Positions 44,145 through 53,462 are shown, counted from the stretch's first letter. The stretch: DNA of 64,000 nt from Peptostreptococcaceae bacterium (GCA_902363255.1 CABIZO010000002.1:372001-436000); one strand, 5' to 3'. Notes: a model not told the origin generated them from the letters alone. Made by a program: numbers and translations.

Positions 44145-44194
44145 TGAAAAACTATTTTAATGTATAACAATACATTAAAATAGTTTTTTTTTAT
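44145..44194 (+). terminator. Terminator of the VanW gene
   Basis: AAAACTATTTTAATGTAT and its near-perfect complement flank a 4-base loop, followed by eight T. Confidence 0.9.
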
Positions 44195-44318
44195 ACAAAT
44201 ATCTAAAATTTTAGATAAAAGTTAAAAATATTTTTCAGAAAAGATGTTTAGTAGACATAGTAAAATATATAAAATATTAGTATAATTTATATGTAAGGGA
44301 GAAAAAGGAGGTGTATAT

Positions 44319-45272
44319 ATGAAATATATTTCCAAAAGATATGTAGTATTAGATAATGATGACGAAATTATGTTCGGTAAACTTTATAAAGCTAGAGATT
44401 TACAAGATGATATTTTAGTTTATATACAAATAATAAAAGATGATGAATATATTAATAAAAAATTTTTACCTAATTTAATTGATGAATCTATGAACTTATC
44501 TCATATTAATTCGAATCATATAGCAAAAATACTAGATTTGGGAACTCATTATACTGAAAACGAAAGGTGTTATTACATAGTAAGTGAATACTTTGCTGGA
44601 ATAGAACTTAGAAAAGTAATTAAGGGTAACTATATGGATTTGAATAGTATAGTTAAAATAACTAGAAAAATCTTAAGAGCTTTAGATGCATCATATAATA
44701 ATAAACTTTATCATGGTTCTTTGACAGAAGACAATATTTTCGTTGATGAAAATTATAATATTAAAATATATGATTATGGTATAACACAGGCTAATAAAGG
44801 GGTTAATATAAGAAAAAATAATAGTATAGGTTTTTTATCTCCTCATCAAATTAATATTAATTATACAGACATGGAAAGTGATTTTTTTACATTAGGTATA
44901 ATTTTATTTGATTCAATTTTTAAGAAAATGCCTTTTGGTATTGGTAAAGATGAGGAAGAAATGTTAAAATTAATTGATAGAGGCATTGATTGGAATACTG
45001 TGGCTATTAATAATGAGAATATTGCCTTAGTAAATATAGTCAAAAAACTTATTAGAAGAAATGAAAAATATGGTAGTGTAGAAGAAGTATTAATAGATTT
45101 AAGTAAGTTTATGTATGTTAAAGCTGATATTGAAAAAAATATTAGCAACACTTTAGAAGTAAATCAAGAAGTGAATACATACAATAAACCTCAAAGTATG
45201 TTTTTACAAAAATCATTATTACTTATTTTGACACTGACAATTTTAGTCACAGTTATTACTCAGTTTCAGTAG
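44319..45272 (+). CDS. Membrane-anchored serine/threonine pseudokinase
   Basis: This 317-residue protein has a protein-kinase fold (~5-265) and a C-terminal membrane helix (~298-315), so it is tail-anchored with the kinase-like domain inside the cell. The key residues are lost. The VAIK Lys is Gln37 (VYIQ). The catalytic HRD Asp is Ser134 (HGSLTEDN). No glycine loop is visible. Glu56, Asn139 and the DFG Asp152 (DYG) remain. It probably works as a scaffold or nucleotide sensor. The AI-2E-type membrane gene follows after 33 bp. Ribosome site AGGAGG. Confidence 0.82.
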   Translation: MKYISKRYVVLDNDDEIMFGKLYKARDLQDDILVYIQIIKDDEYINKKFLPNLIDESMNLSHINSNHIAKILDLGTHYTENERCYYIVSEYFAGIELRKVIKGNYMDLNSIVKITRKILRALDASYNNKLYHGSLTEDNIFVDENYNIKIYDYGITQANKGVNIRKNNSIGFLSPHQININYTDMESDFFTLGIILFDSIFKKMPFGIGKDEEEMLKLIDRGIDWNTVAINNENIALVNIVKKLIRRNEKYGSVEEVLIDLSKFMYVKADIEKNISNTLEVNQEVNTYNKPQSMFLQKSLLLILTLTILVTVITQFQ

Positions 45273-45305
45273 CATGAAAAATAATTATTTATCAGGAGAA
45301 AATAT

Positions 45306-46481
45306 ATGAAAATTAACTGGAATTCAAAGTACAATACTATATCAGTTTATGCATTAATAGTTATCTGTTGTAGTATAATTTTTTATTTTGTAGCGTCTCA
45401 AATAGGATCTTTTAGTGAAAAGATTAGTATTGCCGTTGGCATAATGTATCCTTTTATAATAGGATTTGCTATTGCTTATTTACTTAATTTTATATTAGAT
45501 TTTTATGAAGTAACAATTTTAGGTAAGGCACAATGGTTTAGTAAATTAAGAAGGGTACAAAAAAGAAGTATTGGATTGTTATTAACATATTTAACAGCAG
45601 TAGGTATATGTTACCTATTTATACATTTTATAGTACCGCAATTAATTGATAGTATTATGGGATTTGTTAACGATGTACCTCAATATGTAGATAATCTTAC
45701 TAAATTGTTTAATGAACTAATGAGTGAAACAAATATAAGTCCTGAATATGCTGCATTAATACAAGAACAAATGGATAAGTATATTCAGTTTATTATGAAT
45801 TTTGCAAAAGAAATAATTCCAGTAGTAGGGAATACGTTAAAAGTAATTGCATCAAGTATATGGAATATAGTTCTTGGAATTATTATTTCTGTATATTTAT
45901 TAATAGATAAAGAAAACTTCTTTGCTATAAATAGAAAAATTACTTGTGCATTATTCTCAACAAAAACTGCAAATAGAATATTTGAATTAACTTATAGAAG
46001 TAATGAAACTTTTGGGAAATTCTTAAGTGGAAAAATAATTGATTCAGCTATTATAGGAGTATTATCTTTTGTGGTATTTTCTATATTTAAAATGCCGTAT
46101 ACTTTATTGATATCTGTAATAATAGGTGTAACGAATATAATTCCATTTTTTGGACCGTTTATAGGAGCAATACCATCATGCATAATTATCTTATTTGTAT
46201 CTCCAACTAAAGCTTTAATATTCTTAGTATTAGTATTCATAATACAACAAATAGATGGAAATATAATAGGGCCAAAAATCTTAGGAGATTCAATTGGAAT
46301 ATCTGCATTTTGGATATTATTTGCTATACTTGTAGCTGGTAAATTCTTAGGAATAGTTGGAATGATAATAGGGGTTCCATTATTTGCTATTATATACTCA
46401 ATTATAAAAGAAGATGTTGAATATAAGTTGAAAATCAAAGAACTACCAACAGAAACAAAAGATTATATGGATAAAATGTAG
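45306..46481 (+). CDS. AI-2E family transporter (UPF0118)
   Basis: This 391-residue membrane protein has ~7-8 helices and the typical long extracellular segment after helix three (~115-195). The C-terminal core has NIIPFFGPFIGAIP, IIQQIDGNIIGPKILGDSIGI and GVPLFAIIYSI, hallmarks of the AI-2E/YdbI/PerM family. Members export quorum signals or act as sodium/proton exchangers; the substrate here is unknown. It starts 33 bp after the pseudokinase gene with AGGAGA, so both may be one operon. A bactofilin-like membrane gene follows after 29 bp. Confidence 0.9.
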   Translation: MKINWNSKYNTISVYALIVICCSIIFYFVASQIGSFSEKISIAVGIMYPFIIGFAIAYLLNFILDFYEVTILGKAQWFSKLRRVQKRSIGLLLTYLTAVGICYLFIHFIVPQLIDSIMGFVNDVPQYVDNLTKLFNELMSETNISPEYAALIQEQMDKYIQFIMNFAKEIIPVVGNTLKVIASSIWNIVLGIIISVYLLIDKENFFAINRKITCALFSTKTANRIFELTYRSNETFGKFLSGKIIDSAIIGVLSFVVFSIFKMPYTLLISVIIGVTNIIPFFGPFIGAIPSCIIILFVSPTKALIFLVLVFIIQQIDGNIIGPKILGDSIGISAFWILFAILVAGKFLGIVGMIIGVPLFAIIYSIIKEDVEYKLKIKELPTETKDYMDKM

Positions 46482-46510
46482 CAAGAAGTTAATCAAGGGG
46501 AGATGTTTTA

Positions 46511-47590
46511 ATGAAGAAAAAAGGGGTTTTTATTTTAACACTATTGATTATGATTTTATTAACGGTTAATGTATTTGCTGATAGCATAGACAGTGCATCT
46601 AATTATTTTGCTTTTGACGAGGATGTAAAAATTTCAAAAGAGGTTTTAGGTGACATATACTCTGCAGGTAGAAAAATTGACATAAAAGATAATGTAGAGG
46701 GTGATGTTATAGCTTTAGGAGAAATTATAGATATAACATCTGATGAAGTAAATGGTAATATAAGATCTGGTGCACAAACTTTAAATATTAATAGCAAAAA
46801 TATAAAAAATATTACTTCTTTTGGTCAGAATATTAATATTGAAGAGAAGACAACTGCAAAAGCAATATATGTTTCAGCAGAAAATATTAATTTTAAAGGT
46901 AGCTGTGAAGGATTTTATGCTACAGGAGATACAATTATAATTAATGGGAAGGTTAATGGCGATGTTAATGTAACTTGCGATGAGCTAATTATAGCTGATA
47001 ATGGAGATATAACAGGTGATATTGAAGTATATTCACCTAAAGATCCTATTGTTAATTCTAATGTAACTATGGACGATATTCAATATACTAAAATAGAAAA
47101 TTCGACTAGTGAAAATGAATTAAAAGCCTTTGTAGGGTTTGGGACTATTATATCAATTTTAGCATCGTTAATAATTGGATTATTATTGTATTCTTTATTT
47201 AAAAAGTTCTTTATAAATAGCGATGATTTATTAATAAAAGAGCCACTTCCAATAGTTTTAGGAGGTATGGCATCATTTATATTAGCGCCAATAGTTAGTT
47301 TATTGTTATTCCTTACAGTAATAGCATTACCTCTAGGAGTAATATCACTTATCATGTACTTTATAGTAGTTTATTTATCGCCAGTAATTATGGGGATAAT
47401 ACTTGGTCGATTAATACTTAAGAATAAAAATCCGTATTTACAACTTTTAATTGGGATATTAGTTATAAGAATATTAACATTATTACCAATTATAGGTGGT
47501 TTTGTTTGGGTTGTAAGTGGAATGATTACTCAAGGTTTAATAGTATATGCATTTTACCAATCAATAAAATACAAAGAAAATAGAATATAA
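46511..47590 (+). CDS. Exported bactofilin-like beta-helix protein with C-terminal membrane domain
   Basis: This 359-residue protein has a signal peptide (~1-24, ending VNVFADS). A right-handed beta-helix-like region (~45-185) resembles bactofilin (DUF583) repeats (VEGDVIALGEIIDI, NGNIRSGAQTLNI, CEGFYATGDTIII, NGDVNVTCDELII). Four C-terminal membrane helices (~205-355) follow. The polymer-like part would sit outside the membrane, unlike cytosolic bactofilins. It is the last gene of the pseudokinase/AI-2E unit and could organise the envelope. A terminator follows. Confidence 0.78.
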   Translation: MKKKGVFILTLLIMILLTVNVFADSIDSASNYFAFDEDVKISKEVLGDIYSAGRKIDIKDNVEGDVIALGEIIDITSDEVNGNIRSGAQTLNINSKNIKNITSFGQNINIEEKTTAKAIYVSAENINFKGSCEGFYATGDTIIINGKVNGDVNVTCDELIIADNGDITGDIEVYSPKDPIVNSNVTMDDIQYTKIENSTSENELKAFVGFGTIISILASLIIGLLLYSLFKKFFINSDDLLIKEPLPIVLGGMASFILAPIVSLLLFLTVIALPLGVISLIMYFIVVYLSPVIMGIILGRLILKNKNPYLQLLIGILVIRILTLLPIIGGFVWVVSGMITQGLIVYAFYQSIKYKENRI

Positions 47591-47599
47591 ATGAATTAA

Positions 47600-47634
47600 T
47601 GAAATATGGGTTATTTTTAACCTATATTTTTTTA
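47600..47634 (+). terminator. Terminator after the bactofilin-like gene
   Basis: AAATATGGGTTA and TAACCTATATTT form a stem with one G-T pair around TTTT, followed by seven T. Confidence 0.82.
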
Positions 47635-47742
47635 TGTATAGATTTGCCAGGAAAGATAGTTCACTTAGGAGAATCATTAAATAAAAATATTGATAACTAT
47701 AAAGAAATATCATCTTTCTTAAAATATAAATATATAAAATAA
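47632..47742 (+). pseudogene. Possible remnant of a protein C-terminus
   Basis: Directly after the terminator T-run is an open frame without a good start or ribosome site. It reads CIDLPGKIVHLGESLNKNID, then NYKEISSFLKYKYIK and a stop. Its composition looks like the end of a real protein. The nearest likeness I can recall is the LPGKxAP...AGE end of dehydrogenase-like proteins such as dipicolinate synthase subunit A, but this is weak. It may be a decayed gene fragment or chance. Confidence 0.3.
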
Positions 47743-47769
47743 TTTTCTATAAAAATTTATATAAAATAT

Positions 47770-47798
47770 TTGACATGTATTAGAAGATGATATACTAT
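47770..47798 (+). promoter_or_regulatory. Promoter of the glycine riboswitch transcript
   Basis: TTGACA (47770-47775) is followed at 17 bp by TACTAT (47793-47798), or at 15 bp by TATACT (47791-47796). A strong -35 with a moderate -10 lies just before the riboswitch. Confidence 0.7.
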
Positions 47799-47823
47799 TA
47801 TTGTTACAAGTTAACAAGTCAAT

Positions 47824-47996
47824 AATCTGATGAAGCTTTACAGAAGAGTTGTCTTATGACACACCGAAGGAGTCATACTCTCAGGTACTTATAAAGTGGG
47901 ACTGTAAGGAATAGGAAACTCTGGAGAGACCCGTTAAAGGGCGCCGAAGGGGCAAGGCTTAATTGCTCAATCTCTCAGGCAAAAGGACAGAGAATA
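47824..47996 (+). ncRNA. Tandem glycine riboswitch
   Basis: Two glycine aptamers lie in series. Aptamer 1 (~47832-47912) has CACCGAAGGAGTCATACTC, TCAGG and GGGACTG. Aptamer 2 (47923-47993) has the classic GGAGAGACCCG, GCGCCGAAGGGGCAAGGC, CTCTCAGGCAAAAGGACAGAG. Glycine binding should switch on genes for glycine use or transport. The downstream gene is a sodium:alanine/glycine symporter, a typical target. An AT-rich hairpin (ATACATAAAGCAT ... ATGCTT ... ATGTAT, ~47994-48034) may be part of the expression platform. Confidence 0.93.
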
Positions 47997-48219
47997 TACA
48001 TAAAGCATACTAATGCTTATCTTTAATATGTATGAAATCCTATACTAGATTATCTTTTTGATTTAGTATTTTTTTTGGTATCATGCATATTCGTAATTAT
48101 TATTTTTAATAAGATGTATATATTTGTTGTATACAGAATTCAATCTATTCTTGTCTTTATTCATAAAGGATTATTTGATTTTGTACTTAAATTATTTAAT
48201 TACAAAAGGAGTGTTTTTT

Positions 48220-49590
48220 ATGGATTTTCTTAATTTATTAAACCAAGTGGACAGTTTTATATGGGGGCCGCCATTATTAATTTTATTAGTTGGTACAGGA
48301 ATTTATCTTACTGTAAGATTAGGACTAATACAAATTGTAAGACTACCAAAGGCATTAAAATTAATTTTCAAAGCTGAAAATGATGGTAATGGTGATATTT
48401 CAAGCTTTGGAGCATTATGTACAGCTCTTGCAGCAACAATAGGAACAGGAAATATAGTAGGGGTTGCCACAGCAATTAAAGCTGGTGGACCGGGGGCATT
48501 ATTTTGGATGTGGCTTGCAGCATTCTTTGGAATGGCAACTAAATATTCTGAAGGTTTATTAGCTATAAAATTTAGATCTAAAGATGAAAATGGTCAAGTA
48601 TCTGGTGGACCAATGTATTATATAGTAAATGGGATGGGTGAAAAATGGAGACCATTAGCATCATTTTTTGCTATAAGTGGGATATTGGTAGCCCTTTTAG
48701 GAATAGGTACTTTTTCCCAAGTAAATTCAATAACAGATGCAGTACAAGGTTCTTTTAATATAGATCCAAAAATAACGGGTGTAATTTTAGCAATTTGCGT
48801 TGCTTTAGTAGTATTTGGAGGACTTCAAAGTATATCCAATGTGGCAACGAAGGTTGTTCCTTTTATGACAGTAGTATATATATTAATATGTCTTACTATT
48901 TTAGGAAAATCTTATACATTAATACCAGAAACATTTGCGTTAATATTTAAAAGTGCTTTTACTGGTCAGGCAGCAGCAGGAGGTTTCCTAGGAGCTACGG
49001 TATCTATGGCTATTAGAAATGGTATAGCTCGTGGAGTATTTTCAAATGAATCAGGTTTAGGTAGTGCGCCAATTGCGGCTGCAGCAGCTAAAACTAACTG
49101 GCCAGCGGAACAAGGGCTTATATCAATGACAGGTACTTTTATAGATAGTATAATAATTTGTACTTTGACAGGTGTATCTTTAATAATTACAGGTGTTTGG
49201 CAAGGTGATTTGAATGGAGCTATAATGACTCAATCAGCCTTTGCATCAGTCCTTCCAAGTTTAGGACCAATATTCTTAACAATAAGTTTAAGTTTGTTTG
49301 CTTTTACAACTATTTTAGGATGGAGTTATTACGGAGAAAGATGTTTTGAATTTTTATTTGGTGTTAAAAGGATAAATTTATTCAGAAGTTTATTTGTACT
49401 TATGGTATTACTTGGAGCATTTTTAAAGTTAGAGGTAGTGTGGATTATAGCGGATATAGTAAATGGTCTTATGGCATTGCCAAACTTAATTGCTTTACTA
49501 GCATTATCTCCAATTATTATATCTGAGACAAAATTATACTTAGATCATTTAGATAGACAAAATAAATCAGATAGTGAAAAGATAAGTTAA
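48220..49590 (+). CDS. Sodium:alanine/glycine symporter (AGCS family)
   Basis: This 456-residue membrane protein has ~11 helices and family motifs: SFGALCTALAATIGTGNIVGVATAI, GGPGALFWMWLAAFFGMATKYSE, GGPMYYI and RGVFSNESGLGSAPIAAAAA. It takes up alanine or glycine with sodium. The start is ATG 48220, 8 bases after AAAGGAG; the longer frame to 48124 would overlap the expression platform. The glycine riboswitch upstream makes glycine the likely substrate, with the riboswitch acting as an ON switch. No terminator follows clearly. Confidence 0.93.
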   Translation: MDFLNLLNQVDSFIWGPPLLILLVGTGIYLTVRLGLIQIVRLPKALKLIFKAENDGNGDISSFGALCTALAATIGTGNIVGVATAIKAGGPGALFWMWLAAFFGMATKYSEGLLAIKFRSKDENGQVSGGPMYYIVNGMGEKWRPLASFFAISGILVALLGIGTFSQVNSITDAVQGSFNIDPKITGVILAICVALVVFGGLQSISNVATKVVPFMTVVYILICLTILGKSYTLIPETFALIFKSAFTGQAAAGGFLGATVSMAIRNGIARGVFSNESGLGSAPIAAAAAKTNWPAEQGLISMTGTFIDSIIICTLTGVSLIITGVWQGDLNGAIMTQSAFASVLPSLGPIFLTISLSLFAFTTILGWSYYGERCFEFLFGVKRINLFRSLFVLMVLLGAFLKLEVVWIIADIVNGLMALPNLIALLALSPIIISETKLYLDHLDRQNKSDSEKIS

Positions 49591-49806
49591 TGGAGTTTAC
49601 AATATATTAAATTTAGTCGGGGAACTACTTAAAATAATCGTGAAAGAATCTTGTTGCGACATAAGTAAATTAAATATTTTATTGAAATCTATAAAACTTT
49701 TTAAAAAAATTTTATATTTTTATAAAAAAAGTACCCAAAATAGAACTTAACATTTGTATATATAGTATAAAAAATAAAAATAAAGAATAAAAAAGGAGAG
49801 ATTTTA

Positions 49807-50718
49807 ATGAAACTAAACAAAATGATAGCAATAGGTTTAGGTGTAGTGCTTACATCTTCAACAGTATTATCGCAAGTAGGAGTAGCTGATGCAGCTTCAA
49901 AACTTATAGGAAGTACAAAAGCAAAGGAAATAATGCTAAAAAAAGTTCCAGGAGCAAAAATAGTTAAATTTAGATTAGACAATGACAAAACACCAGAATA
50001 TGAAGGAGAACTAAAAAAAGGAAGTTATAAGTACGAAATAGATGTAAATGCTAAAACAGGAAAAATAACTGACTATGAAAAAGAAAAGATAAAAACTTCT
50101 TCTTCAAAATACATAGGAGAAGCTAAGGCAAAGGAAATAATGTTAAAGAAAGTTCCGGGAGCAAAAATAGTTAAATTTAAACTAGATAAGGATGATACTC
50201 CAGAATATGAAGGTGAATTAACAAAAGGAAGTTACAAATACGAAATATCAGTAAATGCTAAAACAGGAAAAATAACTGAGTATGAGAAGGAAAAAGTAAA
50301 AACTTCTTCTTCAAAATATATAGGAGAAACTAAGGCAAAGGAAATAATGTTAAAGAAAGTTCCGGGAGCAAAAATAGTTAAATTTAAACTAGATAAGGAT
50401 GATACTCCAGAATATGAAGGTGAATTAACAAAAGGGAATTACAAATACGAAATATCAGTAAATGCTAAAACAGGAAAAATAACTGACTATGAAAGAGAAA
50501 GAGTAAAAACTTCTTCTAAAAAATTGATAGGAGAAGCAAAAGCAAAGGAAATAATGTTAAAGAAAGTTCCAGGAGCAAAAATACTTAAATTTGAATTAGA
50601 TAATGATGATAGAACACCAGAATATGAAGGTGAATTAAGAAAAGGTAACTATGAATATGAAATAATAATAAATGCTATAACTGGAAAAATAACTGAATAT
50701 GAAGTAGATCGTGACTAA
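49807..50718 (+). CDS. Secreted protein with four tandem PepSY domains
   Basis: This 303-residue exported protein has a signal peptide (~1-29, ending GVADAASKL) and four PepSY repeats of 69 residues (phase marks at 49921, 50128, 50335 and 50542, exactly 207 bp apart). Each has AKEIMLKKVPGAKI, PEYEGEL, YKYEI and NAKTGKIT. PepSY domains are linked to inhibition of extracellular peptidases. Repeats 2 and 3 are almost identical at DNA level, so copy number may change by recombination. Ribosome site AAAGGAGAG. A terminator follows. Confidence 0.88.
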   Translation: MKLNKMIAIGLGVVLTSSTVLSQVGVADAASKLIGSTKAKEIMLKKVPGAKIVKFRLDNDKTPEYEGELKKGSYKYEIDVNAKTGKITDYEKEKIKTSSSKYIGEAKAKEIMLKKVPGAKIVKFKLDKDDTPEYEGELTKGSYKYEISVNAKTGKITEYEKEKVKTSSSKYIGETKAKEIMLKKVPGAKIVKFKLDKDDTPEYEGELTKGNYKYEISVNAKTGKITDYERERVKTSSKKLIGEAKAKEIMLKKVPGAKILKFELDNDDRTPEYEGELRKGNYEYEIIINAITGKITEYEVDRD

Positions 50719-50768
50719 TTAAACAAGATAATATTTTGGGGTAAAATAAAGTTTAAATAATATCAATA

Positions 50769-50812
50769 AAAACCTTAGAGTGAATTCTTATTCATTCTAA
50801 GGTTTTTATTTT
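50769..50812 (+). terminator. Terminator of the PepSY gene
   Basis: ACCTTAGAGTGAAT and ATTCATTCTAAGGT form a long stem with few mismatches, followed by TTTTTATTTTTT. Confidence 0.88.
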
Positions 50813-50908
50813 TTATATAATAATAAATTAATGAAAAACTAATGGTTTTAAAAAAAGTATATAAGGTAAAATATATAATAAATAGAATTATAAAAAAGGA
50901 ATAAGGAT

Positions 50909-52669
50909 ATGAAAAAAGAGAGAAGACGTATAATTATTGACTTTGAAGTGTTGTCTAAATGTGGATTTTGGATGTGCTGTATGAAGGATTATAAAACAGA
51001 AAAAGAGCATATTATCATTAATGATAGAGATGAATTTCTTAGGGTTTTTAATAAAAATAAAGACTCTGTTTGGATTGGATACAATATAAAAGGATATGAT
51101 CAGTGGATAATGAAAGCCATAATTGCAGGAATAGATCCTTGTAAAATATCTGAAAAATTAATTGAACAAAATATTTCTCCTTATGCAGTTGATAGAAGTC
51201 TAAATAGAATTCCTATTTATATTTTTGAATTAAATGATAGTTATAGAAGTTTAAAAGAATTGGAGCTATTTATGGGAGAAGATATAAGAGAAAGTACTAT
51301 TCCTTTTGACTTAGATAGATATCCAACAAAAGAAGAAATAGAGGAACTCACAATTTATTGTCTTCATGATGTGAGAATGACATTTAAAGTATTCAAGGAA
51401 GTTTACTATAAATATGAGGCTCAGTTAGGATTAATAGAGTATTTCAATTTAGATGGAAGTATGATAAATAAAACGGAGGCACAACTTAGTGCATATATAC
51501 TTGGAGCTAGAAAGCCTAATTATGCCAGGGATGATGTGTCAGATTTTGAAATAGTAAATAGTATTAAACTTAGTAAATATAACAATGTAAAACAGTGGTA
51601 TGAAGATTACAATAATAGAGATTTTAAAAAATATTTAAGAGTTAATATATATGGTGTTGATACAGATTTTGGTTGGGGTGGTCTTCATTCTGCAAGAAAA
51701 AAATATGAAGGAGAAGATTTTATTGTTAACTCAGATGTAAGTTCCTTTTATCCATCAATTATGATAGAATATGGACTTCTTAGCAGAAATGTACAAAATC
51801 CAAGTAAGTTTAAAGAGATTAGAGATACAAGATTTAAATTTAAAGAAGAAAAGAATCCTATAGAAAAATCACTTAAGCTTGTGTTAAATTCAACCTATGG
51901 AGCATGCTTAGATATTAATAATGATTTATATGATCAAAGACAAGGTATAGCAATATGTGTAAATGGACAATTATTACTTCTTGACTTGATAGAAAAAGTA
52001 GAACTAGAATTTGGAAATAGAGCAGAATTTATACAAGGAAACACAGATGGTGTTATGTTTAAATTTAAATCGAAAGAAGATGTTCAAAAATATTTACAAA
52101 TATGCAAAGAGTGGAGTCAAAGAACAAAAATGAACTTAGATCATGACTTCATAAAAAAAATAATTCAAAAAGACGTAAATAATTATGTATATGTCAAAGA
52201 AGATGGAAGTATAAAAAGTAAAGGTGCTTATGTTAAAAAACTAAGCTTAATAGATAATGATTTACCTATTGTAAATAAAGCAATTAAAGAAAAACTTATA
52301 AATAATGTGGAAATAGAAAAAACAATTAATGCTTGTAACAACTTAATGGATTTTCAGAAATGTGTAAAAATTACAGGAAAGTATAGTCATGCAGTTTATG
52401 GAAGTGAAAATATAAACCTAAAGGTATTTAGAGTATTTGCAAGTAAATCTAGCGGTGATAATGCTATTATGAAAATGAAAAGTGATGGAAAGCTAGAAAA
52501 GATAAGCTATACCCCAGATAGAGTTTTTATTGATAATAGTAAGGTTATTAATAAGGAAATACCAGATAAGTTAGACAAATCATGGTACATTAAACTAGCA
52601 AAAGATAGGCTGGAAAGTTTTATTCCAGAAAATTCATATACTTTGTTTGATTATTTCAATATGATTTAA
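50909..52669 (+). CDS. Orphan phage-type family B DNA polymerase
   Basis: This 586-residue compact polymerase has a 3'-5' exonuclease domain: ExoI Asp11/Glu13 (IIDFEV), ExoII Asn59/Asp64 (GYNIKGYD) and ExoIII Tyr150/Asp154 (YCLHDV). Its palm has motif A (DVSSFYPS, Asp276), motif B (KLVLNSTYG, Lys323) and motif C (GNTDG, Asp380). Motif C has Asn378 where the first Asp of DTD is usual; the second, metal-binding Asp is kept. Its size and motifs resemble phage replicative polymerases. No phage genes flank it. All key residues are present, so it may be active. A strong terminator follows. Confidence 0.88.
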   Translation: MKKERRRIIIDFEVLSKCGFWMCCMKDYKTEKEHIIINDRDEFLRVFNKNKDSVWIGYNIKGYDQWIMKAIIAGIDPCKISEKLIEQNISPYAVDRSLNRIPIYIFELNDSYRSLKELELFMGEDIRESTIPFDLDRYPTKEEIEELTIYCLHDVRMTFKVFKEVYYKYEAQLGLIEYFNLDGSMINKTEAQLSAYILGARKPNYARDDVSDFEIVNSIKLSKYNNVKQWYEDYNNRDFKKYLRVNIYGVDTDFGWGGLHSARKKYEGEDFIVNSDVSSFYPSIMIEYGLLSRNVQNPSKFKEIRDTRFKFKEEKNPIEKSLKLVLNSTYGACLDINNDLYDQRQGIAICVNGQLLLLDLIEKVELEFGNRAEFIQGNTDGVMFKFKSKEDVQKYLQICKEWSQRTKMNLDHDFIKKIIQKDVNNYVYVKEDGSIKSKGAYVKKLSLIDNDLPIVNKAIKEKLINNVEIEKTINACNNLMDFQKCVKITGKYSHAVYGSENINLKVFRVFASKSSGDNAIMKMKSDGKLEKISYTPDRVFIDNSKVINKEIPDKLDKSWYIKLAKDRLESFIPENSYTLFDYFNMI

Positions 52670-52672
52670 ACA

Positions 52673-52708
52673 TAAAAAAAAGCCGTATAAAATACGGCTT
52701 TTTTTATT
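52673..52708 (+). terminator. Terminator of the polymerase gene
   Basis: AAAAAAAGCCGTAT-AAA-ATACGGCTTTTTTT is a 14-bp stem including the A/T-runs. Confidence 0.92.
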
Positions 52709-52840
52709 TGGGCTAGCGTCATACTTATATAAAATATAAGTTCCCACTTGTAAATATAATTATAAGTTATACTTTTAATAAAGTAAATGGAATTATTTGT
52801 AAATAAACCGTAATACTAATTATGATTATATTGAAATGTG

Positions 52841-53341
52841 TTACTGTGGAATATTGTTTAATATAAAAGAAGGTACATCTTGGACAGGTATATTAAGAAC
52901 TGTGGCAAATTCTTCGTCTATTAATTTTTCAGCAGTTTTTTTAAAATCTTCATCTGTTTTAGATAGTTTCTTTCCGATAGATAATTTTTCTTGCGCGCTA
53001 ATATCAATACTCTTTACTAGTTGTGTTAATTCCTCGCAAATACTATTTTTTATTACTGATTTGAAGTGCTCACTTCGTTGTTTATCATTGTCTATTTGAA
53101 TAGCTTCTATATTAGGTATATTTTTGATGATAGACATAACTTCGTTTTCTGATAAAAGGTGTCTCATAGACACTTTTTTACTATCTGTAGGAACCTTAAT
53201 AATAGTATTTTTATCAGAATAGACTGGTTGTATTACATAGTAGGATTTAAGACCTATGTAGATATTTTCTTCCTCGATAATATCTAAAATTTTACAAACA
53301 CTCATGGAGCCATAAATTATATAATCGTTTTTGCAGAACAT
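52841..53341 (-). CDS. CarD family transcriptional regulator
   Basis: This 166-residue protein has an N-terminal CarD/TRCF RNA-polymerase-interaction domain (~1-60, NDYIIYGSMSVCKILDI and YYVIQPVYSDKNTIIKVP). The C-terminal helical DNA-binding domain (~65-160) includes LSIGKKLSKTDEDFKKTAEKLI. CarD proteins bind the polymerase beta subunit and stabilise open promoter complexes. It carries the family's NIIPQ-like tail region. The ATG has AAGGGGTG upstream. It stands alone; which promoters it affects is unknown. Confidence 0.88.
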   Translation of the reverse strand: MFCKNDYIIYGSMSVCKILDIIEEENIYIGLKSYYVIQPVYSDKNTIIKVPTDSKKVSMRHLLSENEVMSIIKNIPNIEAIQIDNDKQRSEHFKSVIKNSICEELTQLVKSIDISAQEKLSIGKKLSKTDEDFKKTAEKLIDEEFATVLNIPVQDVPSFILNNIPQ

Positions 53342-53462
53342 GTAAAATCACCCCTTATAAATATTTACTTTGACAATTTGAATTAAATTATCAAAATATT
53401 ATCCTATACTTATATTGTATCATACTTTGTATAGTGTATGTAAGGATTATAAAAGTATAAAA

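Noticed and set aside
49900..50700. CRISPR-like or satellite array
   Set aside because: The 207-bp repeats are in-frame protein domains of one gene, without spacers.
50909..53341. Prophage around the family B polymerase and CarD genes
   Set aside because: No integrase, capsid, terminase, lysis genes or attachment repeats are visible; only the polymerase is phage-like.
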